Shown piece by piece: positions 1-12,295 of a stretch of DNA of 64,000 bases (position 1 is the stretch's first letter; every line of letters begins with the position of its first letter). The notes below the pieces were generated by a model that saw only the letters and a list, made by a program, of their open reading frames with translations, was not told where the DNA came from and ran no database searches. This stretch comes from Phanerodontia chrysosporium. Taxonomy: Eukaryota > Basidiomycota > Agaricomycetes > Polyporales > Phanerochaetaceae. The stretch lies in the NCBI GenBank assembly GCA_001910725.1, contig MJGA01000019.1, positions 62,001 through 126,000 of the forward strand. The letters are read 5' to 3'. Made by a program: the position numbers and the translations under genes.

Positions 1-967
1 ACTTCGTCCAGTGGGGCGCCGTGCACCTACTCTTCCTACGGCTGTCCCAGCACCCGAAGCTCGACGGCGACATACGCCGGCGCATCAACTCGGGGAAGGC
101 GGAGGCGTTCTTTCCGGCCTGTGTCCAGCGCGAGCCGCCGCCAAAGTCGCAGACAGACCCCGTCGTGCAGTATGGCTGGGACCGCCACCGCGACCGCGAG
201 ATCATCAAGCGCATGCAGGACCAGTGCGCCAAGGTCTTCCTCGGGTGCGACCGCGCAGCATACATCGAGACGACGCCCGAGATCCAGCCCTACCTCCGGG
301 ACGACCCCGCCGGGTGGTACACGCGCCTCGCGAGCCATCTCAAATCGCCTCTATACGCGCGCCACTTCGCGGCGACGATAAAGGCTGGTGTCCAGCCTCT
401 GCGAGACATGCTGTCGAACCTCTCCACAAAGCTGGTGATCCTGCACGAGGCCGCACGCGGAGCGACGGACCCGAGGCCTGCGGATGTCATGGCGGACCTT
501 TGTCAGAATGTGGGGCTTCCTGTGTTGGCAGAGCTCGATCTCCCTGCCGATGCCAAGGACGAGATACGCAACGTGAAGTTCCGAGTTCGTATTGGTCTGT
601 GGCAAGATAAAGGCTTAATTTTGTTCGCAGTTGCTCGAAAGTGTTCAGACAATGGCACATAACCCAGGGTCCGCTGTTGACATGCAGTTCAACATGTTGG
701 GCTTGTCACAGATCGTGGACGCTCACAACGTCTTTGCTGTTTTCGCGACTGCGACGGACGAGATGGACGTCTTGAATGGCCTAGTAAGCTTTCTTGCTGG
801 TATCACAGGCCTCTCAGTGCGTATGTCGTTGTCTCAAAACCTCATGCTCTGAGAGAATTGTTCAGTTGATACCAGGCGTACGCGAGCGACTCATGGCCAA
901 CGAGATCGCCAAGATTGTCAAACGCGTCGGGGAGCAGCTGGGTCGGCGTTATGACCTATGGAATTGA
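1..967 (+). CDS. 3' part of a conserved hypothetical protein (5' end outside window)
   Basis: An open frame runs in from the left edge and continues through two introns to TGA at 965-967. The first intron starts with GTGAAG after the codons for DEIRN and ends in TTCGCAG near 628. The second starts with GTGCGT near 818 and ends in TTCAG near 865. The spliced C-terminus ends ERLMANEIAKIVKRVGEQ and then LGRRYDLWN. The visible part, about 290 residues, is mostly helical and charged, with no signal peptide or membrane segment. I do not recognise the family, so no function is assigned. The joined exons keep frame and read as normal protein. It lies 267 bp upstream of UTP10 on the same strand. Confidence 0.7.
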
Positions 968-1234
968 GCGCAGTTATTTTTGCCTGTATAAATATTATAC
1001 CAAGAACTCAACAAAAGAGACGAACCATTGAGGCGACACCTTCATGTAATATATATGGACTTGTCATATGCCAGGCAGCGAAAGTGAGGGGAGAAAGGAA
1101 AGGATATGCTAAAGCTACCCTCGGCCTGTAGCCACGTGCTACCGCTGGACGTTCCTCACGTGACCTGGAAACTTGTGCATTTTCAGAAATTAGAGCTTTC
1201 CCTTCGCACTCGACCTCTACCAGCCGGCTGGGAC

Positions 1235-4200
1235 ATGGCTTCGGCACTCGCTCAGCAGCTTGCACAGTCTGCATCTCTGAACAGTGCTCTCCTCGTCGAT
1301 AGGTCTCGCCGAAAACCCACAGCGTCCTACCTCTTCACCGCCCGCGAAGCCGACCATCATGACCTCGAGTCTATACACGCTCTTGCAGTCAACGCCTTCT
1401 TCCGTCTAAAGACGGTAGAACCTGCGTTATCTGCTTACGAGGATGCTCTTTTCTCCGACGCCGCCAAAGCGACCGACAGGACGCTACAAAATGCCGAGGC
1501 GAATGCCCGGCTCAATGCGAGTCTAAACTCGTTTTTGCCTTTGCTAGGCCCCTACCTGCTCGAGACACCAACTGGCAAAATCATCGAATGGCTTGTCAGA
1601 CGTTTCCGTGTACACGAGTTCAACGTCGAAGCCGTTCTCGCGCTGTTCATGCCATTCCAGGAGTCCCCGCACTTCACCAAGATGCTTTCGATATTACACA
1701 TCTCGTGCGTCCGCCAACCACTCCTTCCTGCAATCTACCTGACCTCCATGCAGTGATAGGTCCGCCTTTGCGGCTCTACTGCCCTACCAGTCGACGTCTA
1801 CCCCCATCACGCACAATGCTCTCGTCGAGCTCATGCTGAAGCCTACGAACACCGACCTTGCTCGCTTCGTTGGCAATCTTCTCCCTGCAGCAGTCAAGAC
1901 GCCTTCTGCCGCCGCGGTGCATCGTGCTCTTGTTGCATTCCACGCGGGCACCCTTATGGATTTGGTGAAGCGCATGCGAGACCTCCGCGCAGGGCCACTT
2001 GACGAGGGAACGCTTGCCTGGGTTCTCCCTGCAGCAGTTGAGCCCCTGCAAGTTTGTGCGGAGCTCGAGGTCGAGAGTGCAAGGGACGCGCTCGTGAGTG
2101 AGGTTGTCCTGTCGTCCTACCTGCTCCTCTCGGCCCTTGCGCACACCAACCCACTCTCCTCCAAAGCGCTCTCTGCGATTCTCAAAGCCGCATCAGCATG
2201 CGCACACCGCGTATCGCCCAAGCAGCTCGTTCGGACCATTGCGAGCATATGCGCGTCGCAAGACCCGAGCGTGGTCTCACCACTCCCGAAGACAGTGGTC
2301 AAGGCCGTGATGCGGCTCCCTGGCGTCGAAAGCGAGCTGCAGGAGACGCTCAAGTTCGCCGGTACCGAGAAGTTCGTGGGGCCCTTCGTCCAGAGCCTCG
2401 TAGCGCGCTTGAACGAGGAGCGCGCGGCCGACATCCTCACTGCGCTTGTCACCTTCCAGGCCGTCCCGCTCGCCATCTTGCGTGACCTCACCAACGCGCT
2501 CATTCAGCAAACAGTCTCCGCCGAGTCAGACGCTACTGCACTGGCACGCGGCCGCTCGCTCCTCGTACACGTTCAGCAACGTTACCCGGATTTGCTGCAG
2601 ATCTGCTTCCAAGCTGCACTGAAGGATGCTGGGGAGAACAAGGATGCTCTTGAGCAACTGCTCATTTCGCTCTCCGTGGAACTCCCTGGTGGTCCGGCTG
2701 GGGCGAAAGACACAGACATGGTCGTCGCCTCCACCAGCGCGGATACCTCTGTTCGCGTTGTTGCGGTCCATGAGCTCTACGAAAAGCTTGCCAAGGGCAA
2801 CCTCTCGTCTTCTGATGTTGTAAGTGAGGATTTGGCCGAGTGTAAGCGACTTTATTTACGATGCTCTCTCCTTGCAGGCGTCGACTCGTTCCGCCCTTGT
2901 TGCTCGTGTGCAGGATACCCACGCGCAAGTCTTGGAGGCGTTGTACGCCAACCCGTCTGTCCTCCTGCCAGTGCTACTCGAGGACCCTGCCGCCTATGTT
3001 AACACGGTCTCCCAAGTGCTGCATTCACAGGGGTCGCTCAGCCGAAATGTGATCAGAGTACATCTTGGCTTCATAGCCACACACTTCTACCCGGCCATCG
3101 CTTCGCTTTCCAACACGAGCGAGCTCGCGGCCGCCGTATTCCAGCGGATATTCTTCCCCTACCTGCTCTACTCCAAGCCCCGCCAGCGCACCGCATCCCT
3201 CGTTTGGGAGATCATCGAGTCCACCGAGAAGTCGGCCGAGGGCGCTGCCATCTTTTCGCGATTCGAGCTGCTCGGCGGTGTTGTCGATGCGCTGCGCTGG
3301 GAAGAGGCGCAGAAGTCCTCCAGCAAGGGCACCGAAGACGGTTACCAAGCCACGGAAGCGCTTGCGAAAGCCAACATCACTATGGCCGCGAAGATTGCGG
3401 AGAACCTTGTCGGCTCTCCTGCATTCGCCACACACCTTGACCTGTTGCTTGTGCGGCTCAGCGAGAACGATGCCCATTCTCGTGCACTGGCGTACCTCGT
3501 GTGCCGTGCGCTCCTCGGGTACCTCTCTGGTGAACGCCAGATCGACACTGCACACAAGATCATGTCTGCTATGCAGCTTGAGAGTTTGGATGGACTGGAG
3601 GACTTCATGCGTGGTGCGAATGATTTGCAAGTGGTATGTCATATGTTACCGCCCGTTCCACGCAGCCGATACTCAACTGCACCCAGTTCCTCCATGACGC
3701 CAGCCTTAGTACCGCTGTTGTGCTCAAGCCCAGCAAGCGTGTCACCTTGCATCGCCTTCAGGTCGCGATCCTTGCCATGTTGCCGAAAATACAGCGCCCG
3801 GCAGGTGCAACACTGAACTGGCTCGAATTCGCGACAGACGACACGGTCGGTTCTAAATACATTGACCTCATGCGCCGCGTCTATACCCTCGTCAACGCCA
3901 GTAGTGCTCTTCCCGGGCTGTCCTCGAACCTGATGACGGCACTCTTCGTCAATGTCGGCGACGATGCGCTCAGGTTCCTTGCTGGCCTCTGGCTGCAGAG
4001 TCGGGCAGGTCCGACTGCATTCGATCCCGCCCAGTACAGCGCGCTCAAGCACGCAGCGGCGTTCCTCGAGGCCCATTATTCGACGCAGCGCTTCGTCGAC
4101 TTCCAGACGGTTCTTCCAGCGATGCTAGTCGCTGTGCAATATCCCGACCAGCGCGTGCGCGAGGCAGCGTTTGAGTGCATTGCAGCACTTGTTCGCCTGG

Positions 4201-7200
4201 CGCAGGCCAGCAGCCCTACCGCTGTGTATGCATTCGATGCGATCTATGGTGCCAGCTCTGGTGAGTGCACCTGCAACACAAAACCGACTAGATTCATCTG
4301 AATCGTTCATTTTCCATTACAGTCGACCTGCAATACCTCGACTGGGCAGACTTCAACAGGTACATCCAGGCTCTACAAGCCTCGCGTGACCACCTGGTCA
4401 ATGACGCCTCGTACCTGCGCATTCTGCACCAACAACAGCTACTTCCTCTCAAGGGCGAAGCGAAGAAGGATGCGAACTTCAAGCAGAGCGTCATCTGCTT
4501 CCTGCTCTCCCACGTGAACAGCTGTACACTTCTGCCCATGAAGCTGACGCTCCTTCGCAGCCTTGAGGAGGTTTCGAGCACTGCTAAGGCGCAGATCCTT
4601 TTGCCTATTACCGAGAAGCTCGCGGGTGATGAACTGCCCTGGCTCGGCGCGGGCGAGGATGCGGAGGCATTCCTCGTGCTTATTCTCGCCAGTCTCGACT
4701 CCTCTGCCGTCGAACTCTTGCACGATCGCTCAGACAAGCCTGGGCCGTTTACATCAAGATCATCCGCCGCTACTTCCAGGCAGACGCTCCTGCTTCTGCC
4801 AGGAAGGTTCTGGCCAGCCGCCTTCAGAATGGGATGTTTGCAAAGTTGCGCCTCGACCGTAAGGTTGAGCTTTGCAAGGTGCTTCTCGAGCAGGGACAGG
4901 AACATTTGGACATCGTGAGTCACATTCATCAAGTAGTAGGTTCACACGCTGATCATTTGTCTCAGTCTAGCGATTGCAGAGATGTTCTCAGTTTCGTCCT
5001 TACGGAAGTCGATGTCATGATCGACCTCCTTTCGACTCTACAGCCAAGCATTGCGGATCAGCGGGCACCCAAGCGGGCCAAGGTCGACAGGTATGCAAAC
5101 TGTAGCCGTATGAGACATTCCAGCTGACCATCGATGCGTTTAGTCGAAGCACTGGCGCATACTCCGTACTTTCCTTCCTCGGAGAGATCTTGGGCTCCAA
5201 ACCACTTCCAGGATCGCTGGAGCTCGTTTCCACCCTTCTCGAGACGCTTAGCAAAGTGGTGCACGACACTTCCTCCTCCGTTGCAGAGAAGACCTACGTC
5301 GAGCAGCTGCTCATGTCCGCGCTGGAAAACGCCGCAGTCAATATCCCTGACGGCGTCTCGCTCTCAGGGTCAAATGTTCGCCTGGATGTGCTTGTTGAAC
5401 TAATCCGAGTCTCGGAGAATCCGCAGACGTTCAACCAAGCGTTGCTGCTCATGGCGACCCTTACCCGTCTCGCGCCTGACGCTGTCCTCCGCAATGTCAT
5501 GCCCATCTTTACATTCATGGGCTCGAATGTCTTCCACCGCGATGACACCTACAGCTTCCGTGTGGTGCAAAAGGTGCGTAGTTCGTTGACAGTGTTTGGA
5601 GCGATCGCTGACCATGTCTGCAGACTATCGACGGAATAGTCCCTGTCATGGTCAACTCGCTGAAGAGCTCGCACGCTGACAAGCTTGCTCTGGCAATTGC
5701 CTCTCGGTCATTCCTGCGCATCTTCACGGACGCAGCGAATCACATTCCGCGTCACAGGCGTAATCACTTCTTCGCTCACCTTGTCGACGTCCTGGGTCCA
5801 AGCGACTTCCTGGCACCCGTTTGTCTGCTCCTTGTCGACAAGCACTCTAGCAAGGTCATTCGTCAGAGCTCCACGGATGTTGTGGCAACCTTGGCGTTAC
5901 CACTTGCTACTATGGGCCGCCAGAGCCCCGAGTTGCAATTCTCCGTAAGTAATGATTCCACTACGTGCAACTGCAGCTAATTACTCGGCGTTAGACACTT
6001 GCTGAGATGCTTTTGGAAGCTCACCGCCTCATCAACGCCGAGCTGAAGCTGGCACCGGAAGCTGACACTTTCCTCGAGGCCACACCGTACGTTCATGCTC
6101 CCTTCGTTGGCGTTTTGCAAATGTTGATCGATAAACAGGGATGAGGAGCGTGGTCAGCACGCCAGTACTCCGAGGAGACAAGCCCATGCGATCCTCGTTT
6201 TCGTCCGTCATGCCTTGGAGCAACTCGCAGCAAGCAGTCGCTCCACGTCACCCGAGCGTAGCACCAGCTCGACGCTCCTGGGCACTTTGCTGGATCTCGC
6301 AGTTACCAAGCGTGCCAAGCTGGCTGAAGCATCCATGGCACATATCTCGAAGGCTGCAGACCGTGCCGTCCGTGATGCTTTAAGTGTCATGTCTGCGGCA
6401 GACTTCATCGCCGGCGTTCTCGCTGTCATTGAAACCGGAGAGGCTGCAGTAAGCTCCAGCATTTCATGTGCAATTTCCTCTGCTCACCATGCCTTGAAGA
6501 TTCTGGACGGTGTCTTCAACCTCCTTGGTGACCAATTGCCCAACGTGTCCGACAAGGTCAGGCAAGATTCTAAGGCGTCCATCATCAAGATTGTGGACGT
6601 CATCAAGAAGCTCTTGCCCACTGCGAATGCAGAGATGCTCCTTCCCGCCGCTCTCTATGCGCTCAACTCCATCACTAACACACTCTCCTCTGGTGAAGAG
6701 TATGCACTCACGAGCACTGTTACTCTTGTTGTCAAGTGCGTCCGTGAACGGCGTGCGACTGCTTCAGCACTGTCGACGCTGTTGTCTTTAACGTATGTAC
6801 TAAGCTATTTTCAGAATCTCTTGACGATACTGACGTGAACATGCGTAGTTCAAAGCTTGGCCCGCGCACCATCCCCTTCTTCAAGGACATTGTCAAAGAG
6901 TGTGTCAGCGTCCTCAAGGATGGCGACCTCGCAGCTGCGTCCGACGCTGTGGCGGTCCTTCAATCATTGCTCGCCTCCATTCCGAACTTCTGGGGCAGCT
7001 CTGACCTTACCCAGATCATTGACCTGTACTTAGACTCGACTGTTGCTGCCTCGCAGTCCGTTACAGCACTCATCTGGACAGTGGTAAAGTCTGTCACCAA
7101 GAAGATTCCGTCCAAGGTGCTCGTGCCGGTTTTGTGCGAGTATTGGACCGCTCTCTCTACAAGGGCGATGTAAGTCGTCTTCTTGCACCCTCAGTCGTAT

Positions 7201-8138
7201 ATCACGCTCACCAATCTCGACAGATTGTTGCAGCCAAATTCCACGCGTTCTTTACAGTCCTAAAGAGGGCCGTGCATGCCGCGGACCGTGCGGTTATCTC
7301 AGACAACCTGCGCGCACTCACGAAGACGTTCTTGGATGCCTTCCAATACTGCGCTTCAAGCCCGGAGATCAAGACGGATGCCCAGGGCGAAGTCGTCGCG
7401 GCCTTCCTGGAGCTCGTAGTCAAGCTCAACGAGACCGTATTCAGGCCACTCTTCCGCAGGCTCTTCGACTGGGCATTCACTTCTGACGCGAATGAGGCAC
7501 GGAAGGTCGTCTTCTGCCAGGTGTACATGGCTCTTCTCGACTACTTCAAGAACCTCATGACACCGTATATGGCCTTCCTTTTGACACCATTTGCGGAGGT
7601 CCTCAACAGCTACGCCAAGTCTGAGGTCAACGAGGATCTTTGGTTGGCCATCGTCCAAGTCGTCGCCAAGTCCTTCGCTCACGACGAAGGCGCGTACTGG
7701 AGAGACGACAGAATCCGCACGCTGTCTGCGCCTCTCATTGCCCAGGTCGCAGTCTGCACTCGCTTGCAAGTACCAGAGGCTCGGACTGCACTGACCGAGT
7801 GCCTTGTCGCGATGGTCGATGCTGTCAGCGATGACAGTCTCGTCAAGAAGATCAACCTCGACATCCTGATGCACACACGCGACGAGGAAGCTCGCCTCCG
7901 AATCTATGCTTTGGCTTGCAGCGAAGCCTTGTGGCGTGCGCACGGCACGAAGCTCATGGGTAAGCCCTAGCGTTTTTATATCTCCCCTTCAATGGCTGAC
8001 GTTACTGTTCCAGGCTTCGCGGGAGAAACAGCTACGTTCGTTGCTGAGTGTGCCGAAGACGACAACGACAGCGTTGTAAGTGAGGCGCACAAGCTCAAGA
8101 ATGCAATCGAAAGCGTGGCAGGACGCATAGATGTGTAG
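1235..8138 (+). CDS. UTP10: U3 small nucleolar RNA-associated protein 10 (UTP10 / HEATR1 homologue)
   Basis: A large HEAT-repeat protein of the small-subunit processome. In the nucleolus it acts in the t-UTP (UTP-A) subcomplex, which is needed for pre-18S rRNA processing and is linked to RNA polymerase I transcription. The N-terminus MASALAQQLAQSASLNSALL and the following block around READHHDLESIHALA are typical of fungal UTP10. The middle is long helical-repeat sequence. The C-terminal BP28CT-type region reads NEDLWLAIVQVVAKSFAHDE and ends AIESVAGRIDV. The span is split by more than ten short introns, for example GTGCGT at 1705, GTAAGC at about 2843 and GTGAGT at about 4260. The estimated product of about 2,000 residues fits the family (yeast about 1,770, human about 2,140). 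The ATG at 1235 is chosen over upstream in-frame non-ATG codons. It converges on the PAK-like kinase gene with 126 bp between stops. Confidence 0.93.
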
Positions 8139-8264
8139 ATGATGCTTGGTAGATGCGTGTGAGAACAAAGATGTGCTGAACATGGTGTCGCTAGACTATA
8201 ATTAATGCAAGGGGTATATCGATATGGAATAGATTACGAATGAATGCTTGTCAACATGGTTTGT

Positions 8265-11200
8265 TCAACCTTGCATCAGCTGCTCCTCCACAGCCCGGCA
8301 CCTGGCGAGCAGCTCGACGATAGCCTGTCGGCCATTGGCACTCCGTATGAAAGGAGTCTGCGAAGAGGATGTGTCAGCGAAATCGCCTAGCCATAACGTG
8401 GAACCTGACTTACGTTTAGCAACACGTCCGGATCTGGTCGTGACGTGACCGGTTCAGAGCATAGCTTCAGGAAACTATGGAAAGATCGCGAGTAGTTGTC
8501 ATGCTGGTCTAGCGGTGGCCACCTGTCGCCCAGCTGGCTAGCGTCTGTCGCGTCCGCGAAGGGAGGCTCCGCTTGCGCCAGCTCCCAGCACGTTGCGCCG
8601 AGGCTCCAAACATCAGCCTTGAGAACATTGTGCGGGCCGCTGCAAAATCAAAGGTTAGGCTCAAAATGCCAGGGTATAGCAGAAGAAGCTACTTACACGC
8701 GCACTTCCGGAGCCTGCCAGTATATGACGCCAGCCTGGTCAAAACGCACAGGCGCAGCCCTCGGCACCTGCACGGCGCTGGAGAAGTCCGCGAGCTTGAC
8801 AATGCCGCTCGCGTTGACGAGTAGGTTGTCCGATCGGATGTCGCGGTGCGCAATGCCGTGCTTGTTGATGTACACCAGAGCCGCGAGCACGTCCGCGGCG
8901 AACTGCGCGATGTGGACCTCGGCAAGCACAATGCCGTGCTCGGCCAGATTGAGTATGTCCGCGAGGCTGCGATCCATGAGCTCCATGCGGATCCAGAGCG
9001 AGTCTGCGGCCGCGTCGACGTAGAGCGTCTCCATCGCGAGGATGTTCACGTGGCGGACCTTCTTCATGAGCATCAGCTCCTTGCGCAGGTCCTCCAGCTT
9101 TTGCGAGCCCTCGGGTGTCAGCGCGACCTGCTTGATCGCCACATACTCTGGGTCGTTCGGGCTTCGCGAAACGACACGCGCAGCGTATACAGAACCGCTC
9201 TCGCCCTCTGCAATTTCTTGCAGGTCGGCAAACAGGTCTCGTGGATTGGACTTAATGTCAATGAACGACCTTAGCGGTGCGATCACCTCAGACACCCAAC
9301 CAGATAGCGTCGTTGGGGTCGGCGACGGCGCCGGAGAAGCGGTTGCCGACGACAGGGGTGTCGAGGATTCATCGGGGGCGGTAAATTGCTCCACAGCTGC
9401 TGATGGCTTGTCTGCGGGCTCACTGACTGTTTCCCGTTCGCGGAATTCTCGCACAACTGCTGGACTGATAATGCCCTTGTCGTTGAAATCTCCGACGCGT
9501 GGAGACGGCTGGGGAGATGTCTCGATATATGGCACACTGCTCGCTTGTTTGACGGGGCTCTTTCCCTCTCGGCTGTCCACTGGTGGTGCCCTGCCGGCGA
9601 CAGCCTTCGGGACCGCGATGGACCCTGAAGACGCCTCACTGGATGTCGATGACGAGGTTGCAGGCGAATCGGACCGGGTCGATTGTCTATCATCGATGTC
9701 CACCGCCAAGTCTAAACTTGACGATATGCTCGAATTCGCTGATGGTGAGTGCGCAGGCCGCGGTGGCGACTTGACCATGTTTGCCCGCGCTCGCTTTGCC
9801 ACGGACACATGGCGGACGATGGTGGCAGGCGTAACGGTGATCGTCGACAAGTTGGAATCACGATTTTCCTTGTCGCGTGAGAAGTCCACCTTCAGCTCGT
9901 TCGGTTCCGGCTGTGCTTCTACGGAGGTAGCGGGGGAAGTTGTGGCGCCGGGCGTACTAGGTGGGAACAACGGACTAGCTGCGGGACTGGAAGACGACGA
10001 CTTTGATCCAGGTGTGTGAACCATATGGTAGACTTCCTCCCAGAGAGGCTTTATCGGCCCTAACGAGGAAGGCCCACTAGGCGGTCCAGGAGACGGTGGT
10101 GGCGATGAACGGGTACTGTGGAGGTTCATGGGTTCTGGTCTATGTGAAGGAGACTGACGGGATGTTCCTGTCGAACCTGATGCTACGGGTGCATCGGGAG
10201 TTAGCCGCGAAGACGATGCTGACGTTCCAGCGTCATGTGGACGGAAAGGATAAGGAGAGCGTTGAGACGGTGTGCCTCGTGGAGTGGTTTCTGTGGCTGT
10301 CTTTCGTGTTGGCGTAGAGGGTATGATGGAAAATAACGATTCTGTCCATCCGGACAGGTCGCCTAATGTGTCTTGGTGGAGTGACAGGCGTGGAGGTCGC
10401 ATTGAGAACCTCGTTGACACAGTCGTAGAAAGTTCGACAGGCTCATCAACCTCTTCCTCTTCGGGGTAAAGGTCGTCGCTACCAGGTGCTTCTGTTGCTG
10501 GAGGTGGCAAGACAGAAGGCAACGCTGGTGGCAGCACTAGGCTGTCATCCACGTCGTCCAGGGGGGTGTCTTTCTTTGCAGAACTGTATGCAGGCGGTGG
10601 CGATGCCATCGAGCCAATAGAGTCGTTCGCCACATGATACGTACGCTTTGTGGGCATCCTCGGAGGCGCATCTTTGGAGGGCGGCGGGGCCAAACGCGAT
10701 GGCCCTGCCTGCGGTGGGGGCGAGGGGGTCGTTTGACGCGTTGACTGAGACATGGCGTCGGGAGAGCGCGTCAACATGGCGCGGTTGGTAACGTAGGCGC
10801 TGGGACCGACGTTCGACAGAGACAGTACTGAGTCGTCAGCTGTCAGCGTCGCATTCCCGGAGACGTCTGCAGCATAGCTAGACGCTGATCGTTGCGACAT
10901 GGCGTCAGCATCTTGGCGTTGGAGGGAGCTGGAGCGGGGTGCTGGTCGTGTGGGGGGAAGCGGAGCGTACGAGCTGGAAGGTGGCGACAATGAACGATCG
11001 CTCTGCAGACTGTATAGCGTCGGTTTGCTCTGTTGTCGGCGAGCATTGATCGCAGCTATTTCTTCTTCCGAGAAGCCCATCTGAGCAAGAGAGGCCGACC
11101 ATGTTGGCGGAAGACCAACAAAGCTAGCCTGCAAGTTAGAAAAAGAACTGCAGAGAATAATTGTACATACGCCTCGTCTACATGGACGTTGTGCTTGATA

Positions 11201-11718
11201 CATAAATGACGGTCAATAAGGGTCCGATAGATCGTCGTAATACGACGCACCTGGAAGTTCCACGGCATGGATATTGAAGGATCTGGGTCCGGGGGAAGAT
11301 CCTGCGACTGAGACTTTGGAGTCTTAGGACGCTTTCCTAGAGACGGGAACTTGAAGAACGACTTCTTCGAGCTGCCGGAGCCCTCGGGCGCGAGGGAAGT
11401 CTGAGAGGGGCTGAGCATGGTGCGCGCAGGGTCGTAGGTGGGCGCATGGCTAGCAGTATATTGACTAGGGGTGTACGAGGGTGAGGGAGAGGCACTTCGT
11501 ACAGAAGAGGAGTAGCCTGCAGACATGGGTGTGCTAGGGTGTGTAGCGAACGGCGGCGAGAAGGTCTCCGGGAGGGTCTGAGAGAGCGAAGCAAGGGAGT
11601 GGTTAGGTTGATAGTATGCGTCCTTCGGCGGGGGCGGTGGGGGTCTCTGCGCGCCGGCGAACTTGAAGACCTTCAAAGTGGAGAATCTGGAGTTCTGTCT
11701 GCTGGAAGACGACGACAT
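8265..11718 (-). CDS. PAK-like (STE20-group) protein kinase with CRIB domain and atypical catalytic motifs
   Basis: ATG at 11718, TGA at 8265. The N-terminus is Ser/Pro-rich, followed by a CRIB/p21-binding domain: ISMPWNFQ, then after introns NVHVDEA and FVGLPPTWSASLAQMGFSEE. This binds Cdc42/Rac GTPases in known PAKs. About 500 low-complexity residues follow, then the C-terminal kinase domain. That domain has the Gly loop GESGSVYAA, the beta-3 Lys in VAIKQV, an alpha-C Glu in RKELMLM, the catalytic loop HRDIRSDN, the metal loop ADFSS, then YWQAPEV and ADVWSLGATCWELAQ. The last exon ends VEELLARCRAVEEQ-like before the stop. Canonical PAKs have HRDIKSDN and DFG; here K is R and G is S. The CRIB-kinase order and STE20-like sequence make the family call strong. 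Activity is uncertain and it could be a pseudokinase. The antisense strand has long spurious open frames. Confidence 0.88.
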
Positions 11719-12295
11719 AGTCCTGAGGTCGCCCGGTCGCTGCGCTGCCCGACCGAAAGTAATGAAGCGGGTCCGTACTCGAAGTCCATCAATATTAGTA
11801 TTTCAGACTCCGCTACCACAGTTCAGTAACAACCGTTTATTACTCGCTAAGTAAAACCCTGTCCCGGGTAAATGGTCTCTTTGGACCGGTAAGTAAACTC
11901 TTTGCTATGCGTTTCCAGAGCGCTCCACACGCTCATCTCTGCCTCCACGAAGCCTCGGAGCTGAAAGAATACCCGCCCTGCGTCGATCTCAGGTTGCAGT
12001 CAAGCGTAACCAGACGCAGAGCAATCACAACATAGCGAGCCGTATTATTTGATTTGAGCTGGACCAACTTGAATGTTGCACAGGCTCTCCCAATTTTACG
12101 GCTGCCGCAGACCTGGGGTGGTGCCTCTGATACCCTCCGCCATTTATTGACATCACAGAAGTCACCTTGAGCATTGTGATGTGACCGTCGCTTCTAAACT
12201 TTGAGAGGTGTTACAGTGATGAATAACAAGTCACCCAGAAACGGCTGATATGCATTGCAGCTGAACGATACAGTCTGGCCTAACATCGAAAACCG
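11719..12295. other. Intergenic: promoter side of the PAK-like gene and 3' flank of RPA49
   Basis: No supported gene. The part near 11719-11850 should hold the 5' leader and promoter of the PAK-like gene, and the part near 12200-12295 the 3' flank of RPA49. I see no convincing TATA box or repeat. Confidence 0.5.

Noticed and set aside
9042..10019. 325-codon open frame on the + strand
   Set aside because: Antisense to the low-complexity Ser/Pro/Thr region of the PAK-like kinase; GC-rich biased codons often leave the opposite strand open.
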